Positions 20,935 to 29,651 of a DNA stretch of 64,000 nt are shown in pieces. Both the position numbers and the translations under genes were made by a program. The stretch's first letter is position 1. Every line of letters begins with the position of its first letter. The stretch lies in assembly GCA_963710975.1 (NCBI GenBank), contig CAVQCG010000003.1, positions 186,001 through 250,000 of the forward strand, written 5' to 3'. The notes under the pieces are model-generated. The model was given only the letters and a program-made list of their open reading frames with translations. It did not search any database and was not told where the DNA came from. This DNA comes from JBBQXH01 sp963710975. GTDB taxonomy: Bacteria > Actinomycetota > Thermoleophilia > Gaiellales > Gaiellaceae.

Positions 20935-21299
20935 CTCTCGCCGTCTGGATCGGTGTCGCGGCGCTCGGCGGGCTTGGAGCGACATGCAGGTTCCTGCTCG
21001 ACGGGGCCGTGCAGCAACGTTTCGCCGGTGAGTTTCCGGTCGGGACCCTCGTCGTGAACGTCCTCGGATCGTTTGTCCTCGGCCTCCTGACCGGATTCGA
21101 AGTCGGTGGCACGGCGTTGCTGCTCGCCGGGACCGGGCTGCTTGGCTCGTTCACGACGTTCTCGACGCTCGCGTTCGAAAGCCACCGGCTCGCCGAGGAG
21201 GGCGAAGCTCGCCTCGGGCTGACGAACGTCGCGCTGAGCATCGCTCTGGGCCTCGGGGCCGCCGCGGCCGGCTGGGCGATCGGAGCAGCAGCGTCGTGA
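20931..21299 (+). CDS. crcB: CrcB/Fluc fluoride channel subunit 2
   Basis: The product has 122 residues and four helices. It has GGLGATCRFLLDG, FPVGTLVVNVLGSFVLGLL and GTGLLGSFTTFSTLAFE. Together with the preceding gene it would form a heterodimeric exporter that rids the cytoplasm of fluoride. It is translationally coupled on both sides (ATGA at 20931, GTGA at 21296). Confidence 0.92.
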   Translation: MTLAVWIGVAALGGLGATCRFLLDGAVQQRFAGEFPVGTLVVNVLGSFVLGLLTGFEVGGTALLLAGTGLLGSFTTFSTLAFESHRLAEEGEARLGLTNVALSIALGLGAAAAGWAIGAAAS

Positions 21300-22363
21300 G
21301 CTCGCCGGATGAACTGAAGCTGACCGTCTACTTCGGGGACAGCCACCGGATCGCCGGCAGGCTCGTCTCCGATGCGCTGCACGACGTCTACGAAGCGAAT
21401 GCGATCCGATCCTCGGTCCTGTTGCGCGGGATCGAGGGCTTCGGGGTCAAGCACCTCCTCCACACGCAGCGGCTCCTCACGCTGTCCGAGGATCTCCCCC
21501 TCGTCTCGGTTGCGATCGATCGAGAGGGACCGATCGAGGCTGTGCTTCCAGCGGTCGTCGAGCTCGTCCCGGAAGGGCTTCTGACCGTAGAGCGTGTCCG
21601 GGCGCTTTCGGGACGGGGGGACCTGGCCGCGATCGACCTGGACAGTGAGGCGAAGCTGACGATCGACCGGGGGAGAGGTGAGAGCCCGGGCTTCCGGGAA
21701 ATCGTCGACGTGCTTCGGCGGCACGGAGTCTCGGCCGCCACTGTGTTGATCGGACTCGATGGAATGGTCGGCGGTGTTCGGCAGCGTGCGCAGTTCTTCT
21801 CGACGAATCGCCGCGTCCCGCAGACGATCGTCTCGGTCGGGGCCGTGGCCTGCGTGACGGCCGCCCTGCGCGAGCTCGAGCCGCACGCCGAATCGCTGGC
21901 GCTGACCTTAGAACGGGTCACGATGTGTAAGCGGGATGGGATGCAGCTCGCGGATCTCCCTCGGATTCCCGACTCCGACGAGGCCGGCTTACCTCTGTGG
22001 CAGAAGTTGACCGTGTATGCGGCGGAGCAGTCGCACGTCGACGGCCACCCGCTCTACGTCGAGCTCGTTCGCCGCCTGCGAGCCAGCGGCGCTGCCGGGG
22101 CCACGGCCCTGCGCGGCGTCTGGGGGTACTCCGGAGAGCACACCCCTCACGGCGACACGCTGACGAGCATCAGGCGGCGAGTCCCCGTCGTGACGACGGT
22201 GATCGACAGGCCTCAGTCCATGCGTGAATGGTGGGAGATCGTGAACGAGGTCACGCACGAGAGTGGGCTGGTGACGAGCGAGATCGTGCCGGCGTTCCAT
22301 GCCCGCGGCCCCGGTCTCGAGGCCGGGGATCTCCGTCTCGCGCAGCGGATCGACGTGCCGTGA
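21296..22363 (+). CDS. Protein with three tandem DUF190 (PII-like) units
   Basis: DUF190 proteins are small PII-like trimeric folds usually of ~100 residues and often encoded next to crcB. This 355-residue protein appears to hold three units: about 1-100 (ELKLTVYFGDSHRIAG then GIEGFGVKHLLHT), about 115-215 (AKLTIDRGRGESPGFREIVDVL then LDGMVGGVRQ) and about 235-335 (WQKLTVYAAEQSHVDGHP then GVWGYSGEH). Three PII-like units in one chain would make a covalent trimer. The GTG start overlaps crcB. A role in regulating or assisting fluoride export is inferred from context. Confidence 0.8.
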   Translation: MSSPDELKLTVYFGDSHRIAGRLVSDALHDVYEANAIRSSVLLRGIEGFGVKHLLHTQRLLTLSEDLPLVSVAIDREGPIEAVLPAVVELVPEGLLTVERVRALSGRGDLAAIDLDSEAKLTIDRGRGESPGFREIVDVLRRHGVSAATVLIGLDGMVGGVRQRAQFFSTNRRVPQTIVSVGAVACVTAALRELEPHAESLALTLERVTMCKRDGMQLADLPRIPDSDEAGLPLWQKLTVYAAEQSHVDGHPLYVELVRRLRASGAAGATALRGVWGYSGEHTPHGDTLTSIRRRVPVVTTVIDRPQSMREWWEIVNEVTHESGLVTSEIVPAFHARGPGLEAGDLRLAQRIDVP

Positions 22364-23560
22364 AGAGCTCTCGACGCCGCCCGGAGGCTTCCACCCAATG
22401 TCCGGGCGCTCGGGTGGGTGTCGTTCGCGAACGACCTCGCGAGCGAGCTGGTCTACCCGATCGTGCCGCTTTTCCTGACCACGACGCTTGGCGCTCCGGT
22501 CGCTGTCGTCGGGCTGATCGAGGGGATCGCCGAAGGCGCGTCCGTCGGGCTTCGCGGACTCTCCGGGTGGCTATCCGACCGCATGGGCGAGAAGCGCAAG
22601 CCGTGGATCGTGGCGGGGTACGGTGCGACGGCGGTGTCCCGGCCGTTGCTCGCGGCCGCACCTGCCTGGGGCTGGGTTCTCGGTGCGCGTCTCGTCGATC
22701 GCCTCGGCAAAGCCTCCCGGACGGCGCCTCGCGACGCGCTGATCAAGGACTCGACCGAGCCGCGTCTCGTCGGCTCGGCCTTCGGGTACCACCGGGCGCT
22801 CGACACCGCGGGCGCCGTGATTGGGCCACTCGTTGCGGTCGCGTTCCTCGCGGCCGGGTCGTCCCTACGAACCGTTCTCTGGATTGCGGTCGTTCCAGGC
22901 TTCCTCACGCTGCTCCTGGTCGGTCGAGTGCGAGAGGTCAGGGGCCGAGCTTTGGCGCAGGGGCGACCGCACCGGGAGGCGCAGGTGCTTCCGCGGGCGT
23001 TCTGGATCGTGCTCGGCATCTGGGTCGTGTTCTCCCTCGGGAACTCGAGCGACGTGTTCATCATTCTGCGCGCACAGGACCTCGGCCTCGGAACGACCCT
23101 CGTCGTCCTTGCCTACGCCGCCTACAACCTCGTCTACTCGACGCTCTCATGGCCGTTCGGCGCACTCTCGGATCGCGTCCCGCGCCAGGCGGTGCTGGCC
23201 GGTGGGCTCGCGGTCTTCGCCCTCGTCTACCTCGGCTTCGCCTACGCCCCGGCCGGATGGGCGGTCTGGCCACTACTCATCGCATACGGCGTCTACATCG
23301 CGGCGACCGAAGGGGTGGCGAGGGCCTGGGTTGCAGATCACGCGCCATCGGGCGCCGGCGGAACCGCGTACGGGATCTTCGCTGCCGCAACCGGCGGCGC
23401 GCTTCTCGTCGCCAGTATCGTCGCCGGTCTCCTCTGGGATCACATCTCGCCGCGAGCGCCGTTCTTCTTCGGTGCGTGTGCCGCGCTCGTGGCGCTGGTG
23501 CTACTGGCTCTGGCCGGAGTCACCGGCCTGACCCGAGCACCTCGTGGAAGAACGCAGTGA
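22360..23560 (+). CDS. MFS transporter in the fluoride operon (possible frameshift near the start)
   Basis: An approximately 12-helix major facilitator of ~400 residues. The conserved start LPPNVRALGWVSFANDLASE and the loop GWLSDRMGEKRKPW are typical of a metabolite/drug efflux branch. In the main frame no ATG, GTG or TTG precedes GTG 22418, although the conserved sequence begins upstream. GTG 22360, which overlaps the DUF190 stop as the other genes of this operon do, is in another frame and joins if one base is inserted or lost near 22388. I take 22360 as the start. The last 41 nt overlap the convergent hydrolase. Substrate unknown. Confidence 0.8.
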
Positions 23561-24347
23561 CGACTTGTACGGCTTCCTCCGGTGCTTCGAGGAGGTCGGC
23601 GTGGCCGATCTCCGGGAACTCGTAGAGCCGCGCCCACTCGGGGACGGCGTCGGCGATCTGGGCGACGCTGAACCCTGAGGGAGCAAGACGCGGCGGCGTC
23701 ATGATGTCGCGCGTCCCGTTCGTGAACAGGATCGGTCGGCGAATCGTGCGCGCGAGCGCCTCGAGGTCCATCTGCTCCATCGCGAGGCAGGCATGTCGCA
23801 CGGTGTACGGCGAGTTCTTGCGGATGACCGAGCGGACCATCTCGAAGATGCCCGGGTTGTCCTCGATGAAGTCGGCGCTGACCGCCTGGATCGTGACCAG
23901 ATCGGAGAGCTCGTCGAGCGGGAGCCCCTCGGACAGCACGCGCCAGTTCCTGAACATCGTTCGCCGGTAGACGTCGCAGCGGGCCATCCCGCAGTCGGAG
24001 CACGCGGCAACGGTCTTCTCGGGGTACTTCGCGGTGAACGCGATCCCGACCATGCCGCCCATGGAGGTGCCGTGGACGAGCGCCTTCTCGATGCCGAGCG
24101 CGTCGAGGAGGCCGGCGCCCTCGTCGGCCCAGCCCTCGACCGAGTAGTTCTCGATCGGGCAGTCGGAGCGGCCGTAGCCGGTCGCGTCGTACGAGAGCAG
24201 GCGGAAGTTCTCGCGAAAGCCGTCGTTCACCATCGCGAAGTTGTCGCGGCCGAACAGCGAGCCACCGAACTGGAGGATCAACGGCTTGTCCTCGGGCCCG
24301 GTGAACTCGTAGTAGATGCGGTGGTCGTTCACGGTCGTATACGGCAC
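23520..24347 (-). CDS. Alpha/beta hydrolase
   Basis: The product has 275 residues. It has the nucleophile elbow GTSMGGMVG with Ser, an acid in LFTNGTRDIMTPP, and the catalytic His in FPEIGHADLLEAPEEA. The oxyanion region is LQFGGSLFG. A mid-region cap domain is present. It is a carboxylesterase/lipase- or C-C hydrolase-type enzyme. It may form an operon with the SDR and enoyl-CoA hydratase genes upstream on the same strand (gap of 22 nt). Confidence 0.88.
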   Translation of the reverse strand: MPYTTVNDHRIYYEFTGPEDKPLILQFGGSLFGRDNFAMVNDGFRENFRLLSYDATGYGRSDCPIENYSVEGWADEGAGLLDALGIEKALVHGTSMGGMVGIAFTAKYPEKTVAACSDCGMARCDVYRRTMFRNWRVLSEGLPLDELSDLVTIQAVSADFIEDNPGIFEMVRSVIRKNSPYTVRHACLAMEQMDLEALARTIRRPILFTNGTRDIMTPPRLAPSGFSVAQIADAVPEWARLYEFPEIGHADLLEAPEEAVQVVTAFFHEVLGSGR

Positions 24348-24369
24348 AGGAATCTCCTTCTGTTCGTTC

Positions 24370-25113
24370 TCAGCCCGCGGTCTGGGCGCCGTCGACGGGC
24401 AGGACCGCGCCGGTCAGATACTCGGGGCCGTCGGTGAGGAGCCAGGCGGCAAACGACGCAACCTCCTCCGGCCGGCCAAGCCGTCCGACCGGGATGGTTG
24501 CGGCCAGGAGCCGCTCCTGCTCTGCGGTATCCCCGGGCGCCATCGCCTCGCCGACCTCCCAGATCATGGTGGTGTCCATCGGTCCCGGGCAGAGCGCATT
24601 CACGCGGATTCCGGTTCCGGCGAGCTCGAGCGCGACCGTTCGTGTCAGGCCGATGACCGCGTGCTTCGAGGCGACGTAGCCGCTGATGCTCGGCCAGCCC
24701 ATCATTCCGCCCGTCGAGGCGGTGTTCACGATCGCGCCACCAGCGGCCGCGCGGAGTGCGGGGACGGCGTACTTCATGCCAAGGAAGACGCTTCGCACGT
24801 TGACGCGGAAGATCTGCTCGAATGCCTCCTCCGGATACTCGTCCACGGGCGCGATCGGGCCCAGCGTCGCGGCGTTGTTGAAGATCCCGTCGAGTTGACC
24901 GAAGCGATCGACCGCTGTCTCGACTGCTCCGCGCACGGCGTTCGCATCCGTGACGTCGGCGATGTGCGGAACGACTTCCGCCGCGGTTTCGAGTGCGTCG
25001 AGTCGATCGGGGTCGAGATCGACGGCCAGCACCCGCGCACCTCTCTCGGCGAGGAGCCGGACAGTATGGGATCCCAGACCGCCGCCCGCTCCCGTGACGA
25101 TGATCGCCTTCAC
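24370..25113 (-). CDS. Short-chain dehydrogenase/reductase (SDR)
   Basis: The product has 247 residues, classical SDR length. NAD(P) binding is at IVTGAGGGLGSHTVRLL; the acidic LAVDLDPDR after the second strand favours NAD. NNAATLG replaces NNAG. Ser is in NTASTGGMMGW, and Tyr-Lys are in SGYVASKHAVIGL. GIRVNALCPGPMDT is the usual C-terminal block. It sits between a hydrolase and an enoyl-CoA hydratase, suggesting a small catabolic route for a hydroxylated acid or terpenoid; the substrate is unknown. Confidence 0.9.
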   Translation of the reverse strand: MKAIIVTGAGGGLGSHTVRLLAERGARVLAVDLDPDRLDALETAAEVVPHIADVTDANAVRGAVETAVDRFGQLDGIFNNAATLGPIAPVDEYPEEAFEQIFRVNVRSVFLGMKYAVPALRAAAGGAIVNTASTGGMMGWPSISGYVASKHAVIGLTRTVALELAGTGIRVNALCPGPMDTTMIWEVGEAMAPGDTAEQERLLAATIPVGRLGRPEEVASFAAWLLTDGPEYLTGAVLPVDGAQTAG

Positions 25114-25124
25114 GCGAGGAGACC

Positions 25125-25880
25125 CTATCGGCCGCGAAACTGCGGCGCGCGGCGTTCGCGAAAGGCCCGGGGTCCCTCGCGGGCGTCCTCGCTCATCCAG
25201 ACGAGCTGCTGCAACTCTCCGATCGATTCGGGCGTCGCGCCGTCGACCAGGCGCTTGGAAGCTGCGACAGAGAGCGGCGCGTTCACGAGGATCTGCTGGG
25301 CGAATGCGTCGATCTCCCTCTCAAGCGCGCCGGTAGGCACGACGCGGTTCACGAGCCCGATCGCGAGCGCTCGGTCGGCATCGACGAACTCGGCCGAGAA
25401 GAGCATCTCCTTCGCGACGGCTGGGCCGACGAGGTCGGTGAGCCGCTCGATGCCTTCGTGGCTGTACAGCAAGCCGATTCGTGCCGGCGGCATCGCGAAG
25501 CGTGCGCGCTCGGAGGCGAAGCGGAGGTCGCACGAGACTGCGAGGTCGCACCCGGCGCCCGAGGCGACGCCGTCGACCACGGCGATCGTCGGAAAGCTGA
25601 GCGCGCGGACCTGCGAGCAGAGCCGCTCGACGTGGTCTCGTTCCGCGCCCGCGTTCGGCGTTCCCGGGCTATTCAGCACGTTCAGGTCGTAGCCGGCGCA
25701 GAAGGCTCCTCCGGCCCCGGAGATCAGCATCAGCCGCATGTTCGGGTCGACGTCTGCTGCCGCGAGCTCCGCGAGCAAGCCGTCGATGAGCTCCGGCGTG
25801 AGGGCGTTGCGCTGGGCCGGGCGGGCGATCGTCAGGCGCACGACGCCGGCGCCGCGCTGCACGTTCAGCTCTCCGATCAC
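25125..25880 (-). CDS. Enoyl-CoA hydratase/isomerase family protein
   Basis: The product has 251 residues. The crotonase fold gives two oxyanion-hole segments, SGAGGAFCAGYDLN and DGVASGAGCDLAVSCDLRFA. RPAQRNALTPELI is the N-terminal consensus. At the usual catalytic Glu position the sequence reads MPPARIGLLYSHEG, so the mechanism may differ from classical hydratases. GTG 25880 is the start. The gene is divergent from the cyclase gene with only 44 nt between them. Confidence 0.9.
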   Translation of the reverse strand: MIGELNVQRGAGVVRLTIARPAQRNALTPELIDGLLAELAAADVDPNMRLMLISGAGGAFCAGYDLNVLNSPGTPNAGAERDHVERLCSQVRALSFPTIAVVDGVASGAGCDLAVSCDLRFASERARFAMPPARIGLLYSHEGIERLTDLVGPAVAKEMLFSAEFVDADRALAIGLVNRVVPTGALEREIDAFAQQILVNAPLSVAASKRLVDGATPESIGELQQLVWMSEDAREGPRAFRERRAPQFRGR

Positions 25881-25889
25881 GTCGGGGCC

Positions 25890-25899
25890 GAATATATTC
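25890..25899. promoter_or_regulatory. Palindrome GAATATATTC in the divergent promoter region
   Basis: A perfect 10-bp palindrome in the 44-nt gap between the enoyl-CoA hydratase and cyclase genes. It stands out as AT-rich in GC-rich DNA, and it can serve as a -10 element in both directions or as an operator. Confidence 0.4.
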
Positions 25900-25924
25900 G
25901 CCCTGTCAGATTCAGAGGAGGATC

Positions 25925-26653
25925 GTGTCGACGAATCCCGTCAAGTCCGATCGCAACACCGAGATCGTCGATCTCTCGCTGGAGATCTCGAACGGGATGC
26001 CCGCGCACGCGCTGTTCCCGTCGCCGATCATCCTCCCGTACGTCGACCATGAGCAGGCGAAAGCGGCGGGTCTCGGCGAGCCCGGCGATCCGTTCACCTA
26101 CGCGGTCAACTACATCTCGATGCTCGAACACGTCGGCACTCATGTCGACGCGCCGCTCCACATGGGCCCCGGGCGCTCGTCGATCGACGAGATGCCGCTC
26201 GACTGGTTCACCGGCAGGGCGGTCTGCCTCGACCTGCGCCACGTCCCCGATCTCGGTGACATCGACGTCGACGATCTGGCGCGGGCGGAGGAGGAGTCGG
26301 GAGTCGCGATCCAGGGTCACGTGGTGCTCCTCTGCACCGGCTTTCACGCCCGCCACTGGCCGAACCGCGAGGTCGTGACCATGAACCCGGGGATGACCGC
26401 CGCCGCGACCCACTGGCTGGCCGACAGGAACTCCCGGGCGCACGGGGTCGAGGGGCCGTCGACCGACAAGGCGGGGACGAAGGGCTTCCCGAGCCACCGG
26501 GTCTGCCGTGACCGCAGCATCATCCACTACGAGTGGCTTGTGAATCTCGAGCGGCTCGTCGGCAAGGGCGAGTTCCAGTTCACCGGCTACCCGCTCAAGT
26601 GGGAAGGCGGGACCGGCTCGCCCGTCCGGGCCGTCGCGGAGCTTCCCTGGTGA
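25925..26653 (+). CDS. Cyclase family metal-dependent hydrolase (KynB-like fold)
   Basis: The product has 242 residues. The metal-binding motif HVGTHVDAPLHM (about 26128-26165) is the hallmark of this family, which includes kynurenine formamidase and isatin hydrolase. TGFHARHW and the later KAGTKGFPSHR are further conserved sites. The start GTG 25925 has a GAGGAGG site just upstream. It likely hydrolyses an amide or lactam; the substrate is not defined. The next gene overlaps by GTGA. Confidence 0.85.
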   Translation: MSTNPVKSDRNTEIVDLSLEISNGMPAHALFPSPIILPYVDHEQAKAAGLGEPGDPFTYAVNYISMLEHVGTHVDAPLHMGPGRSSIDEMPLDWFTGRAVCLDLRHVPDLGDIDVDDLARAEEESGVAIQGHVVLLCTGFHARHWPNREVVTMNPGMTAAATHWLADRNSRAHGVEGPSTDKAGTKGFPSHRVCRDRSIIHYEWLVNLERLVGKGEFQFTGYPLKWEGGTGSPVRAVAELPW

Positions 26654-27102
26654 CGATCTCGCCTCAGGAAGCGACTCCCCCCGGGAAACGCCGCTCGCTC
26701 GGCGCGCAGATCTTCATCTGGTTCGTCTGGGGCTTCCTCTCGAACATCGTCGCGATCTGGCTCGCGTCGCTCGTCTTCTCAGGGATCTCGTACGGCAGCT
26801 TCGGGACGCTCGTGCTCGCGGCACTCGTCTACAGCATCGTCAATGCGATCCTGCGCCCGCTGATCATCCTCCTGACGCTTCCAGCCGTGATCATCACCCT
26901 TGGCATCGCCCTGCTCTTCATTCAGGCGTTCATGCTCTGGCTGACAGGCAAGATCGTCAGCGGCTTCGACGTCGACAACTACTGGTGGGCCCTCGGCGGC
27001 GCCGTCTTCATCTGGATCGCGAACGCTCTCATCGACCTGATCCTGAAGCCCGACTTCAAGCGTCCCGGCGGCGGCGCCCAGGTGCAGGTCTACCGCTCCT
27101 GA
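26650..27102 (+). CDS. Four-helix membrane protein (phage holin family IV / YvlD-like)
   Basis: The product has 150 residues and four membrane helices: IWFVWGFLSNIVAIWLASLVF, TLVLAALVYSIVNAILRPLI, LLTLPAVIITLGIALLFIQAF and WWALGGAVFIWIANALIDLIL. NAILRPLIILLTLPAVIITLG is the family signature of the widely distributed YvlD/holin IV proteins. Despite the name these are usually chromosomal envelope proteins, not lysis genes; no phage genes are nearby. The GTG start overlaps the cyclase stop. Confidence 0.85.
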   Translation: MTISPQEATPPGKRRSLGAQIFIWFVWGFLSNIVAIWLASLVFSGISYGSFGTLVLAALVYSIVNAILRPLIILLTLPAVIITLGIALLFIQAFMLWLTGKIVSGFDVDNYWWALGGAVFIWIANALIDLILKPDFKRPGGGAQVQVYRS

Positions 27103-27103
27103 G

Positions 27104-27520
27104 GTGTCATACGACGTGGAGATGGCCGATCTCCTCGCCGCCACGGCGGCTGCCCGGACGACGCTTCGACTCGATACCCCCGGGCAGGTCTTTCCAGTCG
27201 TAGCCGAGGCCTGCGCCCCCGGCGTCCGCTCGATCCGCGACGCGACCGAGATCGACCTTCGGGCCGCGAAGACGTTCCAGTACCTCGATCGCGAGCACGC
27301 CATCCTGATCCAGCGTGACTGCCTGACGGACGAGCCGGTCGCGCCGCAGGAGCTGATCGACCTGTACGGCGTGCGCGCGCAGATGCTCGCTCCGATCGTT
27401 CGTGACGACCGGCTCGTCGGGATCATCTCGGTCCATCACGCGGCCACGCCGCGCGACTGGTCGGAGGACGAGGTCGGTGCGCTGCGAGACGCGGCAGCCA
27501 GAGTCGCGAATACGCTCTGA
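27104..27520 (+). CDS. GAF domain protein
   Basis: The product has 138 residues and is essentially one GAF domain. It has ATAAARTTLRLDTPGQVFPVVAEACAP spread over the N-terminal helix and strand. The C-terminal block MLAPIVRDDRLVGIISVHHA followed by RDWSEDEVGALRDAAARVA is the standard GAF end. It may bind a small molecule and signal. It starts one base after the membrane protein stop (27102) and so belongs to the same transcript. Confidence 0.8.
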   Translation: MSYDVEMADLLAATAAARTTLRLDTPGQVFPVVAEACAPGVRSIRDATEIDLRAAKTFQYLDREHAILIQRDCLTDEPVAPQELIDLYGVRAQMLAPIVRDDRLVGIISVHHAATPRDWSEDEVGALRDAAARVANTL

Positions 27521-27539
27521 GCCGACGACTCGGCGCTGG

Positions 27540-27545
27540 TAGATT
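27540..27545 (+). promoter_or_regulatory. -10 element of a leaderless promoter for leuC
   Basis: TAGATT lies 7 nt before ATG 27553, and there is no ribosome-binding sequence between them. Confidence 0.5.
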
Positions 27546-27552
27546 GCATGCA

Positions 27553-28962
27553 ATGGCGAAGACGCTCTTCGACCGCGTCTGGGAAAGCCACGTCGTCTTG
27601 GAGGAACCGGGCGAGCCGGCGCTTCTCTTCATCGATCTGCACCTCACCCACGAGGTGACGTCAGCACAGGCCTTCGAGGGCCTGCGCCTGGCAGGACGGC
27701 GGGTGCGCCGACCCGACCTCACCATCGCAACGATGGATCACAACGTGCCAACCGACGGCGGTCCGGTCACGGACCCTCTGGCCAAGGCGCAGCTCGACGC
27801 GCTGGCGAGAAACTGCGCCGAGTTCGGGGTACCGCTCTACGCGACCGGCAGCGGTCGCGAAGGCATCGTCCACGTGATCAGTCCCGAGCTCGGCCTGACA
27901 CAGCCTGGGATGACCATCGTCTGCGGCGACAGTCACACCTCGACTCACGGTGCGTTCGGAGCGCTCGCGTTCGGCATCGGAACGTCGGAGGTCGAGCATG
28001 TCCTTGCGACGCAGTGTCTGTCACAGCGCAAGCCGAAGTCGATGCGGATCACGTTCGCCGGGGCGCTTGCGCCAGGTGTGACGGCCAAGGACTGCATCCT
28101 CGCCGCAATCGGTCAGATCGGGGTCGCCGGTGGCCAGGGACACGTCGTCGAGTATGCGGGCGATTGCATCCGAGCCTTCTCGATGGAGCACCGCATGACG
28201 GTCTGCAACATGTCCATCGAGGCCGGCGCCCGTGCCGGGATGATCGCCCCCGACGACACGACCTTCGCCTATCTCGAAGGTCGGCCCGGCGCACCGAAGG
28301 GAGCCGGCTGGGAGCGAGCGCTCGATGAGTGGCGCAGCCTCCAGACGGATCCCGCCGCCGTGTTCGACAGCGAGATCGTCGTCGACGTCGAGCGCCTCGT
28401 CCCCCAGGTCACCTGGGGTACCAACCCGGGCATGGTCGTCCCGGTGACCGGTGTCGTCCCTGATCCCGCGGACGCAGCCGACGCCGACGAGCGCGGAACG
28501 ATGGAGCGTGCTCTCGCCTACATGGAGCTCGAGCCGGGCACCGCGATTCGCGATATCCAGATCGACCGCGTCTTCATCGGGTCGTGCACAAACTCGCGCA
28601 TCGAAGATCTCCGTGCGGCTGCGTCCGTCGCGCGCGGGCATCGCGTCGCCGACGGCGTGCGGGCCCTCGTCGTCCCCGGCTCGGCTCAGGTCAAGGGCGC
28701 GGCCGAGGCGGAGGGCCTCGACCGGATCTTCAAGGACGCGGGCTTCGAGTGGCGGGAAGCGGGGTGCTCGATGTGCCTCGGCATGAACCCCGACGTGCTG
28801 GCCCCGGGAGAGCGATGCGCGTCGACGTCGAACAGGAACTTCGAGGGCCGCCAGGGCAGGGGAGGTCGCACGCATCTGGTGAGCCCCGAGATGGCCGCTG
28901 CCGCCGCGATCGCAGGCCACTTCGTCGACGCCCGCGAGCTCGATCTCGTCGCAGTCGGATGA
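27553..28962 (+). CDS. leuC: 3-isopropylmalate dehydratase large subunit
   Basis: LeuC with LeuD isomerises 2- to 3-isopropylmalate in leucine synthesis, using a 4Fe-4S cluster. The product has 469 residues from ATG 27553. The active-site block is VCGDSHTSTHGAFGALAFGIG. Cluster ligands are Cys in FIGSCTNSRIED and the pair in GCSMCLGMNPD. MAKTLFDRVWESHVV is a typical start; the in-frame TTG three codons upstream is less likely. The stop overlaps leuD by ATGA. HACN-type relatives (homoaconitase) are possible but the neighbours do not suggest this. Confidence 0.93.
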   Translation: MAKTLFDRVWESHVVLEEPGEPALLFIDLHLTHEVTSAQAFEGLRLAGRRVRRPDLTIATMDHNVPTDGGPVTDPLAKAQLDALARNCAEFGVPLYATGSGREGIVHVISPELGLTQPGMTIVCGDSHTSTHGAFGALAFGIGTSEVEHVLATQCLSQRKPKSMRITFAGALAPGVTAKDCILAAIGQIGVAGGQGHVVEYAGDCIRAFSMEHRMTVCNMSIEAGARAGMIAPDDTTFAYLEGRPGAPKGAGWERALDEWRSLQTDPAAVFDSEIVVDVERLVPQVTWGTNPGMVVPVTGVVPDPADAADADERGTMERALAYMELEPGTAIRDIQIDRVFIGSCTNSRIEDLRAAASVARGHRVADGVRALVVPGSAQVKGAAEAEGLDRIFKDAGFEWREAGCSMCLGMNPDVLAPGERCASTSNRNFEGRQGRGGRTHLVSPEMAAAAAIAGHFVDARELDLVAVG

Positions 28963-29570
28963 GGCCGTTCGTTCGAACCACCGGTCGCGTGGCGGTGCTC
29001 GACCGAGCCGACGTCGACACCGATCAGATCCTGCCGAAGCAGTTCCTGAAGCGCATCGAGCGGACGGGCTGGGCCGAGTACCTCTTCTACGACTGGCGCC
29101 TCGATCAGGACGGCAACCCCAGACCCGAGTTCGAGCTGAACAATCCGGCCTACGCCGGCGCGAAGATCCTCCTCGCCGGCCGGAACTTCGGCTGTGGCTC
29201 TTCCCGGGAGCATGCGCCGTGGGCGCTTCAGGACTACGGCTTCGAGGTCGTCATCGCCCCGTCCTTCGCAGACATCTTCGTCTCGAATTGCGTCGGGATC
29301 GGCCTCGTGCCGATCATCCTCCCCGCTGATCAGGTGAAGATGCTCATGGATCTCGTCGATCGCGAGAACGGGTCGGAGATGACGGTCGACCTCGAGCGGT
29401 CGACGATCACCGCCCCTGGCGGCGAGATGCTGGCGTTCTCCTTCGACCCGTCAGCCCGTCATCGGGTCCTGAACGGCCTCGACGACATCGGCCTCGCGCT
29501 CCTTCACGATCCGGAGATCTCCGCGTACGAGCGAACGCACGCGGCACGGATCGACACGCTCGCCTTGTAA
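28959..29570 (+). CDS. leuD: 3-isopropylmalate dehydratase small subunit
   Basis: The product has 203 residues, the bacterial LeuD length. It has RVAVLDRADVDTDQILPKQFL, the swivel-domain signature LLAGRNFGCGSSREHAPWAL, and IAPSFADIFVSNCVGIGLVPI. Its translation is coupled to leuC. No leuA, leuB or ilv genes lie in the window. Confidence 0.93.
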   Translation: MRPFVRTTGRVAVLDRADVDTDQILPKQFLKRIERTGWAEYLFYDWRLDQDGNPRPEFELNNPAYAGAKILLAGRNFGCGSSREHAPWALQDYGFEVVIAPSFADIFVSNCVGIGLVPIILPADQVKMLMDLVDRENGSEMTVDLERSTITAPGGEMLAFSFDPSARHRVLNGLDDIGLALLHDPEISAYERTHAARIDTLAL

Positions 29571-29651
29571 CCCCTCGCGCTGCCGCTTGACGGTGTGCCG
29601 GCCGGACCGAGATGATCGTCCGACGATCCGGCAATACAAGGAGGAATGCGA

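Noticed and set aside
26650..27102. Phage holin suggesting a prophage
   Set aside because: The family IV/YvlD membrane protein is common in bacterial chromosomes and no phage genes are nearby.
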